Origin: Neckera pumila
Taxonomy: Eukaryota; Streptophyta; Bryopsida; Hypnales; Neckeraceae
Assembly (NCBI GenBank): GCA_963969595.1
Contig: OZ018412.1
Location: 14,076,501-14,140,500, forward strand
Direction: 5' to 3'
DNA: 64,000 nucleotides
Under the pieces are notes generated by a model. The model did no database searches. It saw only the letters and a list, made by a program, of their open reading frames with translations, and was not told where the DNA came from. The translations under genes and the position numbers were made by a program. Positions 1-11,968 of the stretch are shown here, piece by piece (within the stretch, counting starts at the first letter, position 1; every line of letters starts with the position of its first letter).

Positions 1-137
1 AATTTAAGCATAAGTCTCACCACGAAATATCAGAGCTAGATCCTCAATCAATAACCACAATCTACGTATATGCAGGATAAGCTCAAATAGTTGCAAGTTG
101 GACGATCATTTTCCTTTCACATTCACTCTCTGATCAC

Positions 138-1997
138 CTGGAAAGCAAGGGAATAGACGGCGTCCTTGAAGCAATTCATCCAATTCCAACAATCCAACAG
201 CCGCCGTTCAACCTGCCCACTGTATAAACCCTGTACGAAGAACAAAAACATAAGATGCACTGACATGTGCTCCAACTTCTGGACAGAGATAATATTACAG
301 CCAACAAAGTTGAAAGTCCGATAGAGGAGCACTCAGTATTAAGCCATACTGCAAACACCTGGAGAAGAAGATGACATTCTATCAATTCCAGCAAAGATGA
401 CTTCCAAGTATTGAGCACCATAAGACTAAACGAGGAGTAAGCACAAAGACCACAGAAACTCCATCTGATAACCTGTAAAGCGACTTGTTCAAGAATGGTC
501 CGGAAGATATTGCTTCCACTAGTGATAGCCCGCCGAGCCACTGCTGGTGCCACATCTTGCAGAAGAGTGAGTAGGACGGGAACCATGATTGGCACAAAGT
601 CCACATGCTGCATACCAATGCTTTCAATCATCCTGTGCAAACAGCATCACTTGCTCAGCTAAAAATCGGCCAGTTTCAAGAAGGATATCATTCACTCGTG
701 TCTTCCAAAAAGGCAGTCCCACATGCGTGAATTAAGTGCTGACCAAGAACATTCACTTGCGTCTGCATGTGACTGGTGCAAGTGCTCGATGTACCTTAGT
801 CCAATTCCTCCATTAGCCCTTCGAAATTATCACTTGTAAGTAAGTAAAAGTGAGCGTATTTAAGGTTTCTTCTGACGAGATCACTGCGAGCTGAGTCATT
901 ATAAACAATGACAAGGAATATTTTACCTCCTCACACTAGTGTCTTCTAGAAATGACCAACCACAGCAAAGGTACGATTTACGAAGTCATATGTTGTACAA
1001 TTGGCTTGTCCTAATTACCATGCCGAAGATATAGATTCAATCTTTTGGCTCAAAGGTACCCAGGCCACTTGAAAAGCATAAAGGCATTCATTCAACTTAA
1101 ATCCTTCAGCTACTCAGTAAAGTGGACCAGGAAATAGGGTAACCTACAGCAGGATAGGAGGTGGGGATCCAAAGGTAATCAAAATCTGAAAAATAGATCT
1201 AAAAACGTTAACCACTCGGAAATAACAATACACCTTATTATCCAATTGCTGAATAAACAGATAAAATCAAGTCGATCACGCTATTGGAAGCGAACAACTC
1301 TTCTGTAAGCAAACTGAGTAGGCCTGGTACTGCAACAAACTTCAGAGATAAACGATGAAACTGACAGGTTCAAGGAAACTATAGGTCTTAAATACCATTG
1401 AAATCTTCACAACCTGGACGGCACTGCGCACATCGCAGCTCGCGGAAGCAATACGCGGAAGCAATACGCTAGCGTTGTGCCGGCGGAGATTTCATGATAG
1501 CGACCAAATCCATTGCACCTTTAATGATAGCACAGTTGGACCCCGACGTATGGACGCGATACGCTAGCGTTACAAATTGGAAAATAGATAGAAATTCGTG
1601 ATTGGAAACAAAAAAGTTGAACCTAAACTGGCGAGAAATTATTAAAGTGGATTGTACACTGAGTCGAAAGAACAAACGCCAATTTCTTAGCTTCGACCTA
1701 GCACAATGTAGCGCGACTACTGCGCACCAAAAACAAATTGACACAGTTAAAAAAAACAGGTGGAAAGAGAGAGACTCACTCGGCCAGGTATTTCCGGATG
1801 GGGCTGCCATGCTCTGTCTGCAACTCCATTAAGTACGGCACAAACTCAGGCAGCAGCGTCGACGGATCGCGATGCAACACGAGCTCCATGAGAGTTTTCA
1901 ACAAATCCACTTTGGTCGAGGTCTCTCCCGTCATTTTCACCTCGTTCAGAAGCGCCACAGCTTGGTCCCGAATCCCAGCCATCCTCTCTTGCTGCAT
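138..1997 (-). CDS. Symplekin, 5' part (exons 1-3), gene continues beyond left edge
   Basis: Symplekin is the scaffold of the mRNA cleavage/polyadenylation machinery in the nucleus. Three exons are readable on the minus strand: 1780-1997 (from ATG at 1995-1997), 473-632 and 138-230. They join with matching phases at GT-AG junctions: donor GTGAGT after exon 1, acceptor TTTGCACAG before exon 2. Exon 1 has an N-terminal helical repeat (DLLKTLMELVLHRDPSTLLP). Exon 2 contains VPVLLTLLQDVAPAVARRAI and exon 3 contains WNWMNCFKDAVYSLAFQ, both strongly reminiscent of the DUF3453/HEAT N-terminal region of plant symplekins. The rest of the protein (about 1,000 residues in the family) must lie left of the window. 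Positions 1-137 show no clear exon. No damage is visible. The identification rests on remembered family features, not on a search. Confidence 0.82.
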
Positions 1998-2850
1998 TGC
2001 TAGTAGCTCTTCTCCTCCACTTTCACAACAACAACAATATTACCGGCGCGCTCTATATATACATCCTACTCCTCCAACAACGACCTCATGCCACCAATTT
2101 ACGAATAAGCTTAATCCTCGTATACAGACGCGAAAAAACTCCATTCCCAAGGTTGCCCTCTTGCAAGTAAGTTAAGTCCTCCGCAGCAATGCAAAAAATC
2201 AGCCAAAAACTGGCCGTCGGTCTCGAATCCGAGTGAGAAGAAAGTGCGAGTCAAACATGGCGGGGCCGTGGGGGACGGGAGAGCTAGAGGAAGAGCAGGA
2301 GCGTTGGAGGAGCGGAAGCATATTTAGGGTTTGAGGCTGCCATCTCTCCCGCCCCCGCTCGCTCGCTGGCTCGCCTTCCTTCAATTTTAGTTTTGCGGAA
2401 CAGAAGCGTTGTAATGCCTTGCCTTGACTGCACTGCCTATGGTGGGACTCTACCTTGGCCGGCCTGGAACCCTCTGCTGGCCGCTCCCGCGCGTCATGGA
2501 ATGCCCAGCCAGTTCGCGTTCAGTTTGGGCCAGGGCTTTTTTTTGGTTGGCTTTTTAAGGTGGAAGCACCCAAAACCGTCAAAATAAGGAATTCAGCATA
2601 CTTGGAGGCACCATTTCAAAAAAAACATAGTTTAGTGGTAAAGGTGAGAAAAAATCATGTTTTGTTGTTTTTTTAAATGATTTTTTGGATTTGGCATGTA
2701 CTTTCTATGAATTTTCAAAGTTGCAATCCCCTAGACCACTAGAACCATCTTGTAGGTGAACTTAAATCCGAATTCTGACAAATTCAGCACTTACCCAATC
2801 ACAATGAAGAGAGGAGAAAACTTTATGACATATGTCAAAGACCATTCAAT
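1998..2850. other. Symplekin 5' UTR/promoter region
   Basis: This stretch upstream of the symplekin ATG is less AT-rich than the repeats that follow, with a CT-rich part near 2,260-2,390 as seen in plant 5' leaders. No TATA box or transcription start can be fixed from sequence alone. From about 2,590 the sequence turns AT-rich. No gene is supported. Confidence 0.4.
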
Positions 2851-2860
2851 GGAAGTTTAA

Positions 2861-4213
2861 CCCCTAAAGGACCAAGGCCTTTTTTCTGCCCAAAAACACT
2901 CAAAACTGCCATTTCTATAGCAAAGAGTTAAAAAATTTGAAAATGATCTTTTTTGAACATCTAACCGTAGGATCCTACACCTAACTAGTATGAGAATGTG
3001 CGGAAAAAATTTCAGAATTTTTGACCGCACAGATTGCAAGAAATCTGCATTTAAAGTGAAAAAAGCAAATTTTTCAGCACATTGCGAGACTAGATTATTT
3101 GACTTCCAACCTTTTTGACTTAAATTTTTTGCACTACAGAGTTTTGAGCTTTAAATCTTTATGGTGGAGAATTGAATTGAGAATCTAGGAAAAAAACAAA
3201 ACTTCAAAATACTTAATTTTCATACTTTAGAAAATTGCTAAATAGAAGTAGGTACAAGATAGAAGGAAAATCTAAGATATTAATTCTTTTATATGGAATT
3301 AAAGTGCACTAATCCTAATGGTGAGATTGTTCTAGCAAAAAAACTAAACCATATGAAACTTTTTTTTTTTAAATTGTAAAAATTGCATTCAGAATTGAGT
3401 TCTACAAGTTATTTTTTTCAGGAAGATGCTCTAAGTGTCCGAAAAATAAGATTGTCCATAACTTTCTCATAACAAATTCAAATGGAATGAATCAAAGCTT
3501 TTCAGATAGACAAAAATATAATTATGGGAAAAAAAACAAAAATTTTAAAAAAACTTGCAAAATTTTTTTGTTGCCCTCAGTCCCCTTTTTTGAGCTTATT
3601 TGCGCATAACTTTTTTCCCGAGCATCGATTGAAAAAAAAATTATATTCCCACAAAGCTTATCAGTTTTTCTATCTTTTAAAAAAGTTTCAAAAAATCAGA
3701 ACAAAAATTTAGCCTGTAGATGAGGTAAATCAGTCCATTGTAGTCAGGTGACCCATAGTGGACATCTAATGATCCCATGACAGTTTTTGACCACAATCAA
3801 TGTCTAACCTGACACCAATGGAGTGATTAGTGACCTCATTAGAAACACCTGCTTTTTCAGGGTAAATCATTGCAAGAAGTCACTTTTCATGGCCTTCTAC
3901 ATTAGAAATTATTCTGACCACTTTAGGTTATTAAGAAGAGCATTTGGATACAATTTTTGTTGGTTATGGAATAGTCTACTGACTCTTTTGGACAGATCGT
4001 TTCAAAAATCCATAACAAATTCATACTTTGTTTGAAAAATATAAATTCAATTGCTCTCATTATTTCTCACATTTGTCTTCATGTGGAAATTTTTTGGAAA
4101 ACTTTCAGCAATGGCATGAGGGTAGACTCCAAAGTTTGACCACAACGGGCTGGTTTACCTTACTTGTCCGAAATTCCATTTGTCCGTTGAACGGACACTT
4201 GATCCTTTAGGAG
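2861..4213 (+). mobile_element. TTAA-flanked non-autonomous DNA transposon, family A (interrupted)
   Basis: The left end is TTAA (2857-2860) followed by CCCCTAAAGGACCAAGGCC. The right end is CCTTTAGGAG followed by TTAA (4214-4217). A TTAA target with C-run termini is the hallmark of piggyBac-type transposition. No transposase is encoded. Internal sequence (around 2,900-3,700) recurs at 11,047-11,968 and, reversed, at 9,532-12,860. A different MITE (3724-4159) sits inside. The family name is inference. Confidence 0.7.
3724..4159. mobile_element. MITE with GGTAAA termini, copy 1 (nested in family A element)
   Basis: Terminal inverted repeats of about 25 bp: GGTAAATCAGTCCATTGT at the left and its imperfect reverse complement ending GGGCTGGTTTACC at the right. 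A second copy of about 440 bp lies at 21,540-21,979 and matches through the interior (for example a TTTGACCACAA motif near the right end). No coding capacity. Trinucleotides next to the ends (TGA/TTA here, TAA/TTA in the other copy) would fit a PIF/Harbinger-type target, but this is not certain. Confidence 0.7.
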
Positions 4214-4765
4214 TTAAGGACAGTTTAATGTCCATCTAGGAACAAAGCTTAGGTACAAGGACGCTATTGGGTGTTTCTACCTTAGTGCCAGATTGCACCA
4301 GAAAAAAATAATTTGGCGAAAAAATAATGACAAATTGTAAAGTTTTTCTCCAGAAGACTTCAAATTGAAAAAAATCTTAGATGAAATCCTTAGATTGTAG
4401 ATGAAAATAGAATTATAGATATGTGATATGTGCAAATGTGATTTTTTCTATCCAATATGTAGATGAATGTTGAAAGAGCACATTGTAACATTTTATACCG
4501 CCACTTTGGCACTTCATATAAAATAAAATAAAAAAGCTCAAGTTTAGGTACATGCTTCACTCAACTAGAGTTTTTGAACTAATGATTTTTAAATTTCTAA
4601 TTTTTTATGCTGAAGACTTGAGTTGAGAGTCTAGGAAAAAAAGCTAAGAAAAAAAACTTAATAACTATAAAAATAACTAGATATTAAATAGAAGTAGGTT
4701 CAAGATTGAAGGAAAAACTAAACTGTTAAATGTTTTGAGATGGAGATGGAATTAAAGCACACTAA
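4214..4765. repeat. AT-rich fragment of a family A TTAA-type element
   Basis: Sequence from about 4,300 to 4,765 and again from 6,539 to about 6,960 resembles the interior of the 2,861-4,213 element (for example the GCACTAATC..CAATGGTGAGATT block split by the CACTA insertion). It appears to be a degraded copy into which the CACTA element jumped. The ends of this older copy could not be placed. Confidence 0.5.
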
Positions 4766-4940
4766 CACTAGTAGAAAAACCATGACCAAATCAACAGAAA
4801 ATCAACTGATTTTTGTTCATTTCTGTTGTTTAGAGCACTATAGGGACTTTCTGTAAAAGCCAACAAAATGACCAACCGCTTGTTATTGATTTACATAGTG
4901 CAATGACCAAATCAACAGAATTTCAAAGAATCTTGGATCT

Positions 4941-4980
4941 TTTTGGAATCTTTTGGAATCTTTTGGAATCTTTTGGAATG
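4941..4980 (+). repeat. Tandem repeat, TTTTGGAATC x 4
   Basis: Four consecutive 10-bp units, the last ending in G instead of C, inside the CACTA element. Probably slippage; no function is inferred. Confidence 0.9.
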
Positions 4981-5809
4981 TTTTTGTTTCATTGTAGTAA
5001 AACAAGGTTAACGTATTGAAAACCTTATCAATTGCAAGATTGTGTCGCTTGGATTTCAAAAAAAATACTTTCAACCCTTCTCAAATGATTAATTAGATTT
5101 TATCATTCGTGACAAACTTTTTGGACAAAAATGTGTAGATCCAACAACTTGTTGTTGTCCATAAGATATTGAAGAAATAAATTGGAAATAAATGAAAAAT
5201 ATTTCAAATTTTTTTTTTCATATTTATGCTTGAAAAGAATGTTAAAAAAGAAATAGGGTATGATTTGAAATACTAAATTGTTAGCAATTTAGTTACATAA
5301 TTGAAAAATTCCAATGCCAATGTTTGTAACGTTGTAATAAATAATCTACATCCAATTTTTATTTTTTTTCAAATATTGCAAATTGAATTAAATAAAGGAA
5401 CTCAATGTTTAGTTTTGAGTAAAGATTCCTTAATTGCCTAGAAAATAAAACTCCTCATACCTTTCTTCTTAGTAGAAATGCAATGATTTTAAGCTTTTGA
5501 AGTACATATAAATCTAGGAAACCAAGTTTCAATTTTTTATTCTTAAGAAAATGATTTTTTTAGTTGCCCAAATTGCCCACTAAGCAATTAAAATTATAAA
5601 ACTTTGCCCACATGTTATGTGAAAATTTTGAAGACAAAAAAGAAAAACGAGAAGAATTTGATTCGTAATAAGCTGCATGCCCACAATTATTGCTAAGTTG
5701 CCAAAAAAACGCCATTTGGTCCTCCATGAGTTAAAACACCATGGTTGGAATTCTATGCACAAGTGAACTTTTTATTAACTTAATCATTTGCAATTTGTTT
5801 CTTTTTAAA

Positions 5810-6165
5810 ACTTAGCAGACTTTAATGGCCATTTTGGCATAGTAAAATAACATTTTTCAAAAAAATTTAAACTAGAAAAAGTTGGTAAATCAAGTTAAGT
5901 TTTATCTCCAAAAATCCATATGAGATTTCCAATCAAAAGTATAAACAAATTTCAGAGAAGATGTTGGAAGGAACATTTTCTTTGCCATTTTCAAACATCT
6001 TCTCTGTAATTTGTCCATAACTTTTAATTGGAGTCTGTAGTTCTCAAACAGATTTTTGGAAATGAAACTTAACTTGATTTACCAACTTTTTCTAGTTCAA
6101 AGTTTTTTTGAAAAAAATTGATTTCCCATGCCTAAAATGGCCGTCAAAGTCTGCTGAGTTAGAAA
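5810..6165. repeat. Foldback (long inverted repeat) element, copy 1
   Basis: Left arm from about 5,815 (GCAGACTTTAATGGCCATTT) is the imperfect reverse complement of the right arm ending about 6,160 (AAATGGCCGTCAAAGTCTGC). The arms are each over 150 bp with a short loop near 5,980. A related foldback at 28,270-29,160 shares the AAATCAAGTTAAGTTT block and the CATAGTA..AATAAC motif. RNA from it would form a long hairpin. Confidence 0.75.
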
Positions 6166-7310
6166 ACACAGAATTCTAAATGCATAAGTAAGAAAAGATT
6201 ATATATATGTCACATGTGATTACAAGTGTGGTGTGTTGATTAGAGCCTTTGATTACTAAGCCGCAGGTCTTGGGTTCAAATTCTATGGACAATCGGTGAT
6301 TGCTAGGGCTGCTCAAAATTTCCGGGCAACATGAAATTTTTTTCTGCTGCCCAGAAATTTCGGGCAGCAAAAAAAGGTTATAATTTTTATTTATTTGTTT
6401 AGTTATCTTCCCCTCCCTTGGAATTGACCAATCAACAGAAATAATCAACAGATTTCAGTTGATGATCAACGCGACCAAATCAACAGAAAAAAACAAACTT
6501 TTTTGTTGATTTGGACGTTGAGTTTTCTACTAGTGTAATCTCAATGGTGAGATTTTTCTAGCAAGAGATCTAAACATTGTGAACCTTTTCTTTGAAAAAA
6601 TGTAAAAATTGAATTTATAAATGAATCCTGCAAATTATTTTTTCAAAATAATGCTTTGATTGCCCAAAAAACAAGATTTTCCATAACTTTCATATAACAA
6701 ATCCAAATGGAAAGAATCAAAGCTTCCTATGTAGATAAAATTACAATCTAAGAAAAAAATTTAATTACATTTTTTTTTTTTTTGGTGACGGGGGGTATCT
6801 TTAGCTTGCTGCACTCCAACAAAGGGCTTTTTGTGCCATAACCTTTGCTTTTGGATACCTATTGAAATAGAAGATTATATTCCCAAAAAACTAATGTGTT
6901 TTTCTAATAAAAACTTGCATAAGTGAAGAATGTATGTCCATAATCTCTCAAGTTATAATGTATTTTGCCTAAAAAGTTCCAAATCAATAATCCCCCCTCT
7001 ACCATGAACTTTTAGGATTATGGTAGACCTACTTTGATATATTGTATTAGTGAAGGTGCAAAAGTAATGTCACTACAAATGGATTTTTTTTGTAAAAATT
7101 AATACAATTTAGTGATATTTCAAACTATACTAATTTAAAGTAGTGAGGCTTTGGTAACTTAGTGTCACACACATTCATGAGACAATCAAAGGTATCAAAA
7201 CCATTCATTGAAGACAATTAATTTATATAGATTGAGTCACAAATTACATTTGTAAGTTTGTTTGTTTGTTTGTTTTACTTGTAGACAAATAAAGATCATA
7301 AATATTTTAA

Positions 7311-7975
7311 CCCCTAAAGTTCCATGACTATGTTTTCAGTGAAAACGCTCAAAATTGCCATTTTTAGTACAAGTATCCAATTTTTGAAAAAAAAACTTTT
7401 TTAACACATGTAAGCATCCGATCTTGTAGTATGCTGACTTGAGAATATGTGGTAAAAAATTCAAGAATTCCCACCATGTGGATTGCAAGATATAAGCATT
7501 CAAGTTCACTAAAATCATTTTTTTGCCCCTACAAAAAACAGGGCAGCTGCACTTCACAAGCTCACTTTTTGATGTAAAAATGTCCAAAACGATGGTACTT
7601 CTCTGGGTTCTTTTTCCTAGACAAGTTGGCTACATGTTTGAAAATTTTCACTTCATTTGGAATTGTACAACATATCCAAGTGAGCTAGTAAGTAGATTGT
7701 AGTAGAGAATGTTCCAAAATACTAAATTGTCAAAAATTTAATCATGAAATTGTAAAATGCCAGTGGTTACAATGTTTGAATAAACAATCTACACCCTAAG
7801 ATATTTTTTTTTCAAAAATATTGAAAATTGAGTAAGACAAAGGACTTCAAAGTTTATTTTAGAGTAGAAAATCCATAACTGCCCGCAAACTAAAAATCTT
7901 CATAACTTTTGACTCATTGATCAATGAGTACTCCTAGGCATAAGATTTTAAGTAATAACCTTTAAGGTCATTACT
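7311..7975 (+). mobile_element. TTAA-type element, family B, right-truncated
   Basis: It starts after TTAA (7307-7310) with CCCCTAAAGTTCCATGAC. Interior blocks (GGGCAGCTGCACTT..CAAGCTCA, CCATAACTGCCCGCAAAC) recur in the complete relatives at 10,196-12,345 and 49,972-50,724. The expected right end (CTTTAGGGGTTAA) is missing; the sequence changes near 7,930-7,975 into another repeat. A short TTTG run lies just left, at 7,258-7,274. Confidence 0.6.
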
Positions 7976-7977
7976 TA

Positions 7978-8290
7978 AAACCTTACTAGTGTGCCCTTGT
8001 GCCGTTGCCACAGCCAAAATCATAGTAAAAACTTTGAAATTCAATATCTTTCAAATTGTCATTCCAAATGCCACAAAACAAAGCCCATCCATCCCTCCTC
8101 GCCAAGAGCTTTCCAATGGTACCAACAACGCGACCAAAATCAAAGTCAAAATATTTTTTTTAATTTTTTGACCTATAAATACTTTGAAATTCAATAACTT
8201 TGGCACTGTAGGTCCCAACGCCATGAAACCAAGCCCGTGCACCCCTCCTCGCCGAGGGCTTTCCGATGGTACCAAGCACGCCCCCCGGGG
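7978..8290. repeat. Dispersed repeat with an internal ~155-bp tandem duplication
   Basis: The block starting ACTAGTGTGCCCTTGTGCC is followed by two similar units, each with TTTGAAATTCAATA and a downstream CCCTCCTCGCC..GGTACCAA segment (about 8,033-8,125 and 8,190-8,275). The same leader (CACTAGTGTGTCCTGTGTCG) and repeated TTTGAAATTCAAT units recur at 54,128-54,400 inside an intron of the O-fucosyltransferase gene. No coding capacity is convincing. Confidence 0.55.
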
Positions 8291-8371
8291 ATGCATGGTC
8301 CGGGAGATCTCAACGTAACAAACAAAACAAACAAAGAGCCAAACTTAAGTTATGGATGTCTATGACTATAT

Positions 8372-8603
8372 TTAACCCTTGAACGTCGAGGCGGATGTTC
8401 TGCATCCGATGAATGACAAGAGAATCTCTTGTGTAGGACAGAAATGCAACTATTCATCTTCCAAATTTTGTTGTGAAAAGGAAGGTCCTTTACAGTAGTT
8501 TGACTTCCAATGAGTACTTTTTCATTTTTTTAAGCCAATTGTTCCCACGGTTTTGCAAAAGGGTGATTTCCACGGCCACCGGCCTGGCGTTCAAGGATTC
8601 AAA
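8372..8603. mobile_element. Small TIR element with TTAACCCTTGAACG ends
   Basis: Left end TTTAACCCTTGAACGTCGAG pairs with the right end GGCGTTCAAGGATTCAAAA as imperfect inverted repeats about 230 bp apart. It may be another TTAA-type MITE with a decayed right target copy. No gene inside. Confidence 0.45.
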
Positions 8604-9528
8604 ACTCACTTAAAACGTCTCATTCTCTTGTAGTAATTAAACCTTTGAATTGAGGCACGGTTTTGTTTCTTCTTGCCAAATTGACAACAGTGGACAAGCG
8701 GTTGCAGTCAAGCACATAAGCTGCAGCAGTAGCCGGAACTGGTGGACTGCATTCAAGTGAGTTTCAACGCCTTTGATCTGTTTTCTGTCTTGTCTCCGCC
8801 GGAAGTACGCTAATCGCTCCCTTGTGCTATGCTCCGCTGAATTTTATGTGCACAAAGCTAGCTAGCCTCCCCTGCACTCTCGAGTGACGCGCCTGAAGGA
8901 GCAGTGTCGACAGTTGCCTCTCCCACAATCGATTCAATGCGACACATTCAAGAATTGCAAGTTGCTGGAGACGTCTTCCTATGGGCCACAACACTTCTGC
9001 AACGACCACCTTCTCACCTGCCATAGACACTCTCGCTCTCCCTCACTGCGGCAACGCACACGACGACATGAACCCGCTGTAACCCCTCCCCTCCGGTCTA
9101 AAAGCATTGCAACAACTTCTCTAAACTTCTGTAAACCCAGCCTAACATCAGTTGTCAAATTCAACCCAAAACAGCATATGTAAACACCACGGTCACAGTA
9201 GCCCACGTAACAGGGGGACAACACACACAGACGCCAGATACCGCCGCAGTCCATGGACTTTGACTGCATTACCCTTCTAGCAACGATGCTCCCAAGCGCC
9301 AGGTGTGAAAGCACTCTTACTTTTGATTCATCTCAATAGGTCCTTCTCAGTACTTATTCCTTATAACTTACTTTATACGGAGTAGTCGTATAACTAGTGA
9401 CCTTAAAGATTATGTCTTCAAAAGATTTTGCACATAATCTAATCCTAACTTTCAAGTAGGAAAATTATAAGAAGACAAAATATGAAGAAAATATGTATTG
9501 TGACATTTTAACACAAAAAAAGACATTT
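8604..9528. other. Intergenic; GC-richer island without recognisable gene
   Basis: About 8,680-9,320 has clearly higher GC than its surroundings and open frames on both strands (for example 8,979-9,314 minus). None shows a known domain, a splice pattern or biased composition. It could be a remnant of a host gene or promoter. From 9,330 on it is AT-rich. Confidence 0.3.
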
Positions 9529-10337
9529 TAACCTCCAAAGGCCCATTGTCCCTTTTGACGGTCAAATGGGATTTTGGACAAGTACCTACGGGCTGAATTT
9601 TTGTTCTAATATTTTTAAGAATTTTTTACAGATAGAAAAATTGATTAGTTTCATGGGAATATCATTTTTTTTCAATTGGTGCCCGGGAACAAAGTTATGT
9701 CCAAATAAGCTCAAAACAGGGGAAAGGGGGCAACAAAAAAGAAATTGAATCTGAATTTTTTTTTCAAAAACTAAGAAACCTCATAGATTATATTTTTGTC
9801 TACTTGGAAAGATTTGGTTAATTCCATTTGGATTTGTTATGAGAAAGTTATGGACAGTTATATTTATTGGGCAATTAGAGCATCTTCTTGAAAAAATAAC
9901 TTGTAGGATTCATTTGTGAATGCAATTTTTACAATTTTTAAAAAAAAAAAAGGTCCACATGGTTTGATTTTCTTGCTAGACCAATCTCACCATTGGGATT
10001 AGTACATCTTAATTCCATTTTAGAGATATTAATAATTTAGATTTTCCTTCTATCTTATATCTACTTCTACTTAACAATTTTTTAAAGTATGAAAATTAAG
10101 TTGTTTTGAGTTGTTGTTTTTTCAGACTTTCAATTCATTCTCCACCACAAATATTTAAAGCTCAAAACTCTGTAGAGTGTACAAAACTAAGTTAACCCCT
10201 AAAGTTTCATGACTACCTAATCACCAAAAACGCTCCAAAACTACAATTTCTAATACAACTACCAAATTTTTGGAAAAGAAACAATTTTTGACACATGTAA
10301 CCATAGGATCTTGTAGTATGATATTTTGAAAACATGT

Positions 10338-10637
10338 CATTAGATGATCTTTGGAGGTCTCGGAGGGCCGTTTCAGGCCCGTTCCCTAATCTACCCAGAT
10401 TCAGTGAACGCCGGTACAGGTGTGTCAGAAATTTAAAAATAAAAATAAAAAATAAAAAATATACCAAAATATCGTTTTAAACAAAAATTTATTTATGTTT
10501 ATTTTTATTTTCAAAAAATGACGTGGCAGTCGTTGTGCCACATTAGCCAGCTGTTGCTACTACATTCCTGCAGTCTGAGAACGCAACAGATAGCAGGGGA
10601 ACTCGGAGCCCTCCAAGACCCCCGAATCTCATCTAAT
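10338..10637. mobile_element. MITE with CATTAGATGA termini, copy 1
   Basis: CATTAGATGATCTTTGGAGG at the left pairs with the reverse complement at the right (CCCCCGAATCTCATCTAATG). Related copies are at 12,479-12,734, 15,288-15,596 and 28,757-29,063, with a remnant at about 50,955-51,007. All share an internal motif around TTCACTGAATC or its complement and a segment around GAACGCAGCA. About 300 bp, no coding capacity. Confidence 0.8.
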
Positions 10638-11046
10638 GGGTAAAAATTTCAGAAAATTCCACTGTGTGGATCATAAGATATAAGCATTCAAAGTCTTGAA
10701 AACCATTTTTTCAATCCTGCGAAAAATTGGGCAGTTGCACTTTGCAAGCTCACTTTTCAATGAAAAAATGCTGATAAAGGTGGTGCTTCTTTGAATTCAA
10801 ATTCCTAAACAAGTTGTCTATATGCTTGAAAAACTTCACATCATTTGGAATTGTACAACATATAGGAAAAAAATAGTAAATAGAAAGAAGTAGAAAATGA
10901 TTCATAATACTAAATTGTTAAAAATTTAATCATGGAATTTAAAAATGCCAATCCCAACAGTTGTAATGTTGTAATAATCAATCTACATCCTTGGATTTTA
11001 TTTTTTTCCAAAAATATTGAAAATTGAGTTGAATACATGACTTTAA

Positions 11047-11968
11047 CCCCTAAAGGACCAAGGCCATTTTTCTGCCAAAAAACTCTCAAAACTGCCATTT
11101 CTAGTGCAAAGAGTAAAAAAATCTGAAAATTGTTTTTTTTGCACATCCAATGGTAAGATTTTATACCTAACTAGTATGACAATGTGCGGAAAAAATTTCA
11201 GAATTTTTGACCATACAGATTGCAAGATATATGCATTTAAAGTGAAAAAAACAAGATTTTCAACACATTGCGGGACTAGATTTTTGGACTTTGAACATTT
11301 TTAACTTAAATTTTTTGCACTACAGAGTTTTGAGCTTTAAATCTTTTTAGTGGAGAATTGAGTTGAGAGTCTAGGAAAAAAAAAGAAATTCAAGAAAACT
11401 TAATTTTCATTCTTAAAAAAATTATTAAGTAGACGATAGTACAAGATAGAAGGAAAATCTAAAACATTAATATCTTTTAGATGGAATTAGAATGCACTAA
11501 TCTCAATGGTGAGATTGTTCTAGCAAGAAAACTAAACCACATGAAACTTTGTTTTTGAAAAATTGCAAAAATTGCATTCCAAAATGAATCCTACAAGTTA
11601 TTTTTTTCAAGAAGATGCTCTAATTGCCCGAAAAACAAGATTATCCATAACTTTCTCATAAAAAATCCAAATGAAATGAATCAAAGCTTCCCCAAAGGCA
11701 AAAATATAATCTATAAGGAAGAAAAAGAAAAAAGAAAAAATTTAATTTTTTGCAAAATTTTTTTGGTGCCCGCTCTCCCTTGTTTTGAGCTTATTTGGGC
11801 ATAACTTTTGTTCTTGGGCACCGATTGAAAAAAAAATTATATTCCCATGAAGCTTATTAGTTTTTCTATCTTCAAAAAAAGTTTCAAAAAATCACGACAA
11901 AAATTCAGCCCATAGGTACCTGCCCAAAATCCCATTTGTCTTCCGAAGGGACAATGGTCTTTTAGGGG
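11047..11968 (+). mobile_element. TTAA-type element, family A, complete copy (innermost of the nest)
   Basis: It is flanked by TTAA at 11,043-11,046 and 11,969-11,972. The left end is CCCCTAAAGGACCAAGGCC and the right end is GGTCTTTTAGGGG. At 922 bp it is a tidy non-autonomous element. Removing it plus one TTAA restores sequence like that of the related family B copy around 7,845, which is direct support for the 4-bp target duplication. Confidence 0.85.

Larger units (their letters stand above)
4766..6535. mobile_element. Non-autonomous CACTA (EnSpm) transposon with intact ends
   Basis: It starts CACTAGTAGAAAAAC and ends GTTTTCTACTAGTG, the canonical CACTA-superfamily terminus. It is flanked by the 3-bp duplication TAA (4763-4765 and 6536-6538). 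The uninterrupted version of the target (GCACTAATCC..) is visible in related repeats, for example near 3,307. Subterminal copies of GACCAAATCAACAGAA occur near both ends (about 4,780, 4,902 and 6,473) and resemble the transposase-binding repeats of the family. No transposase reading frame remains. Inside are a 10-bp tandem repeat (4941-4980) and a foldback (5810-6165). Confidence 0.85.

Noticed and set aside
8979..9314. 111-codon minus-strand frame in a GC-richer island
   Set aside because: Overlaps an equally long plus-strand frame, with no recognisable domain or start context.
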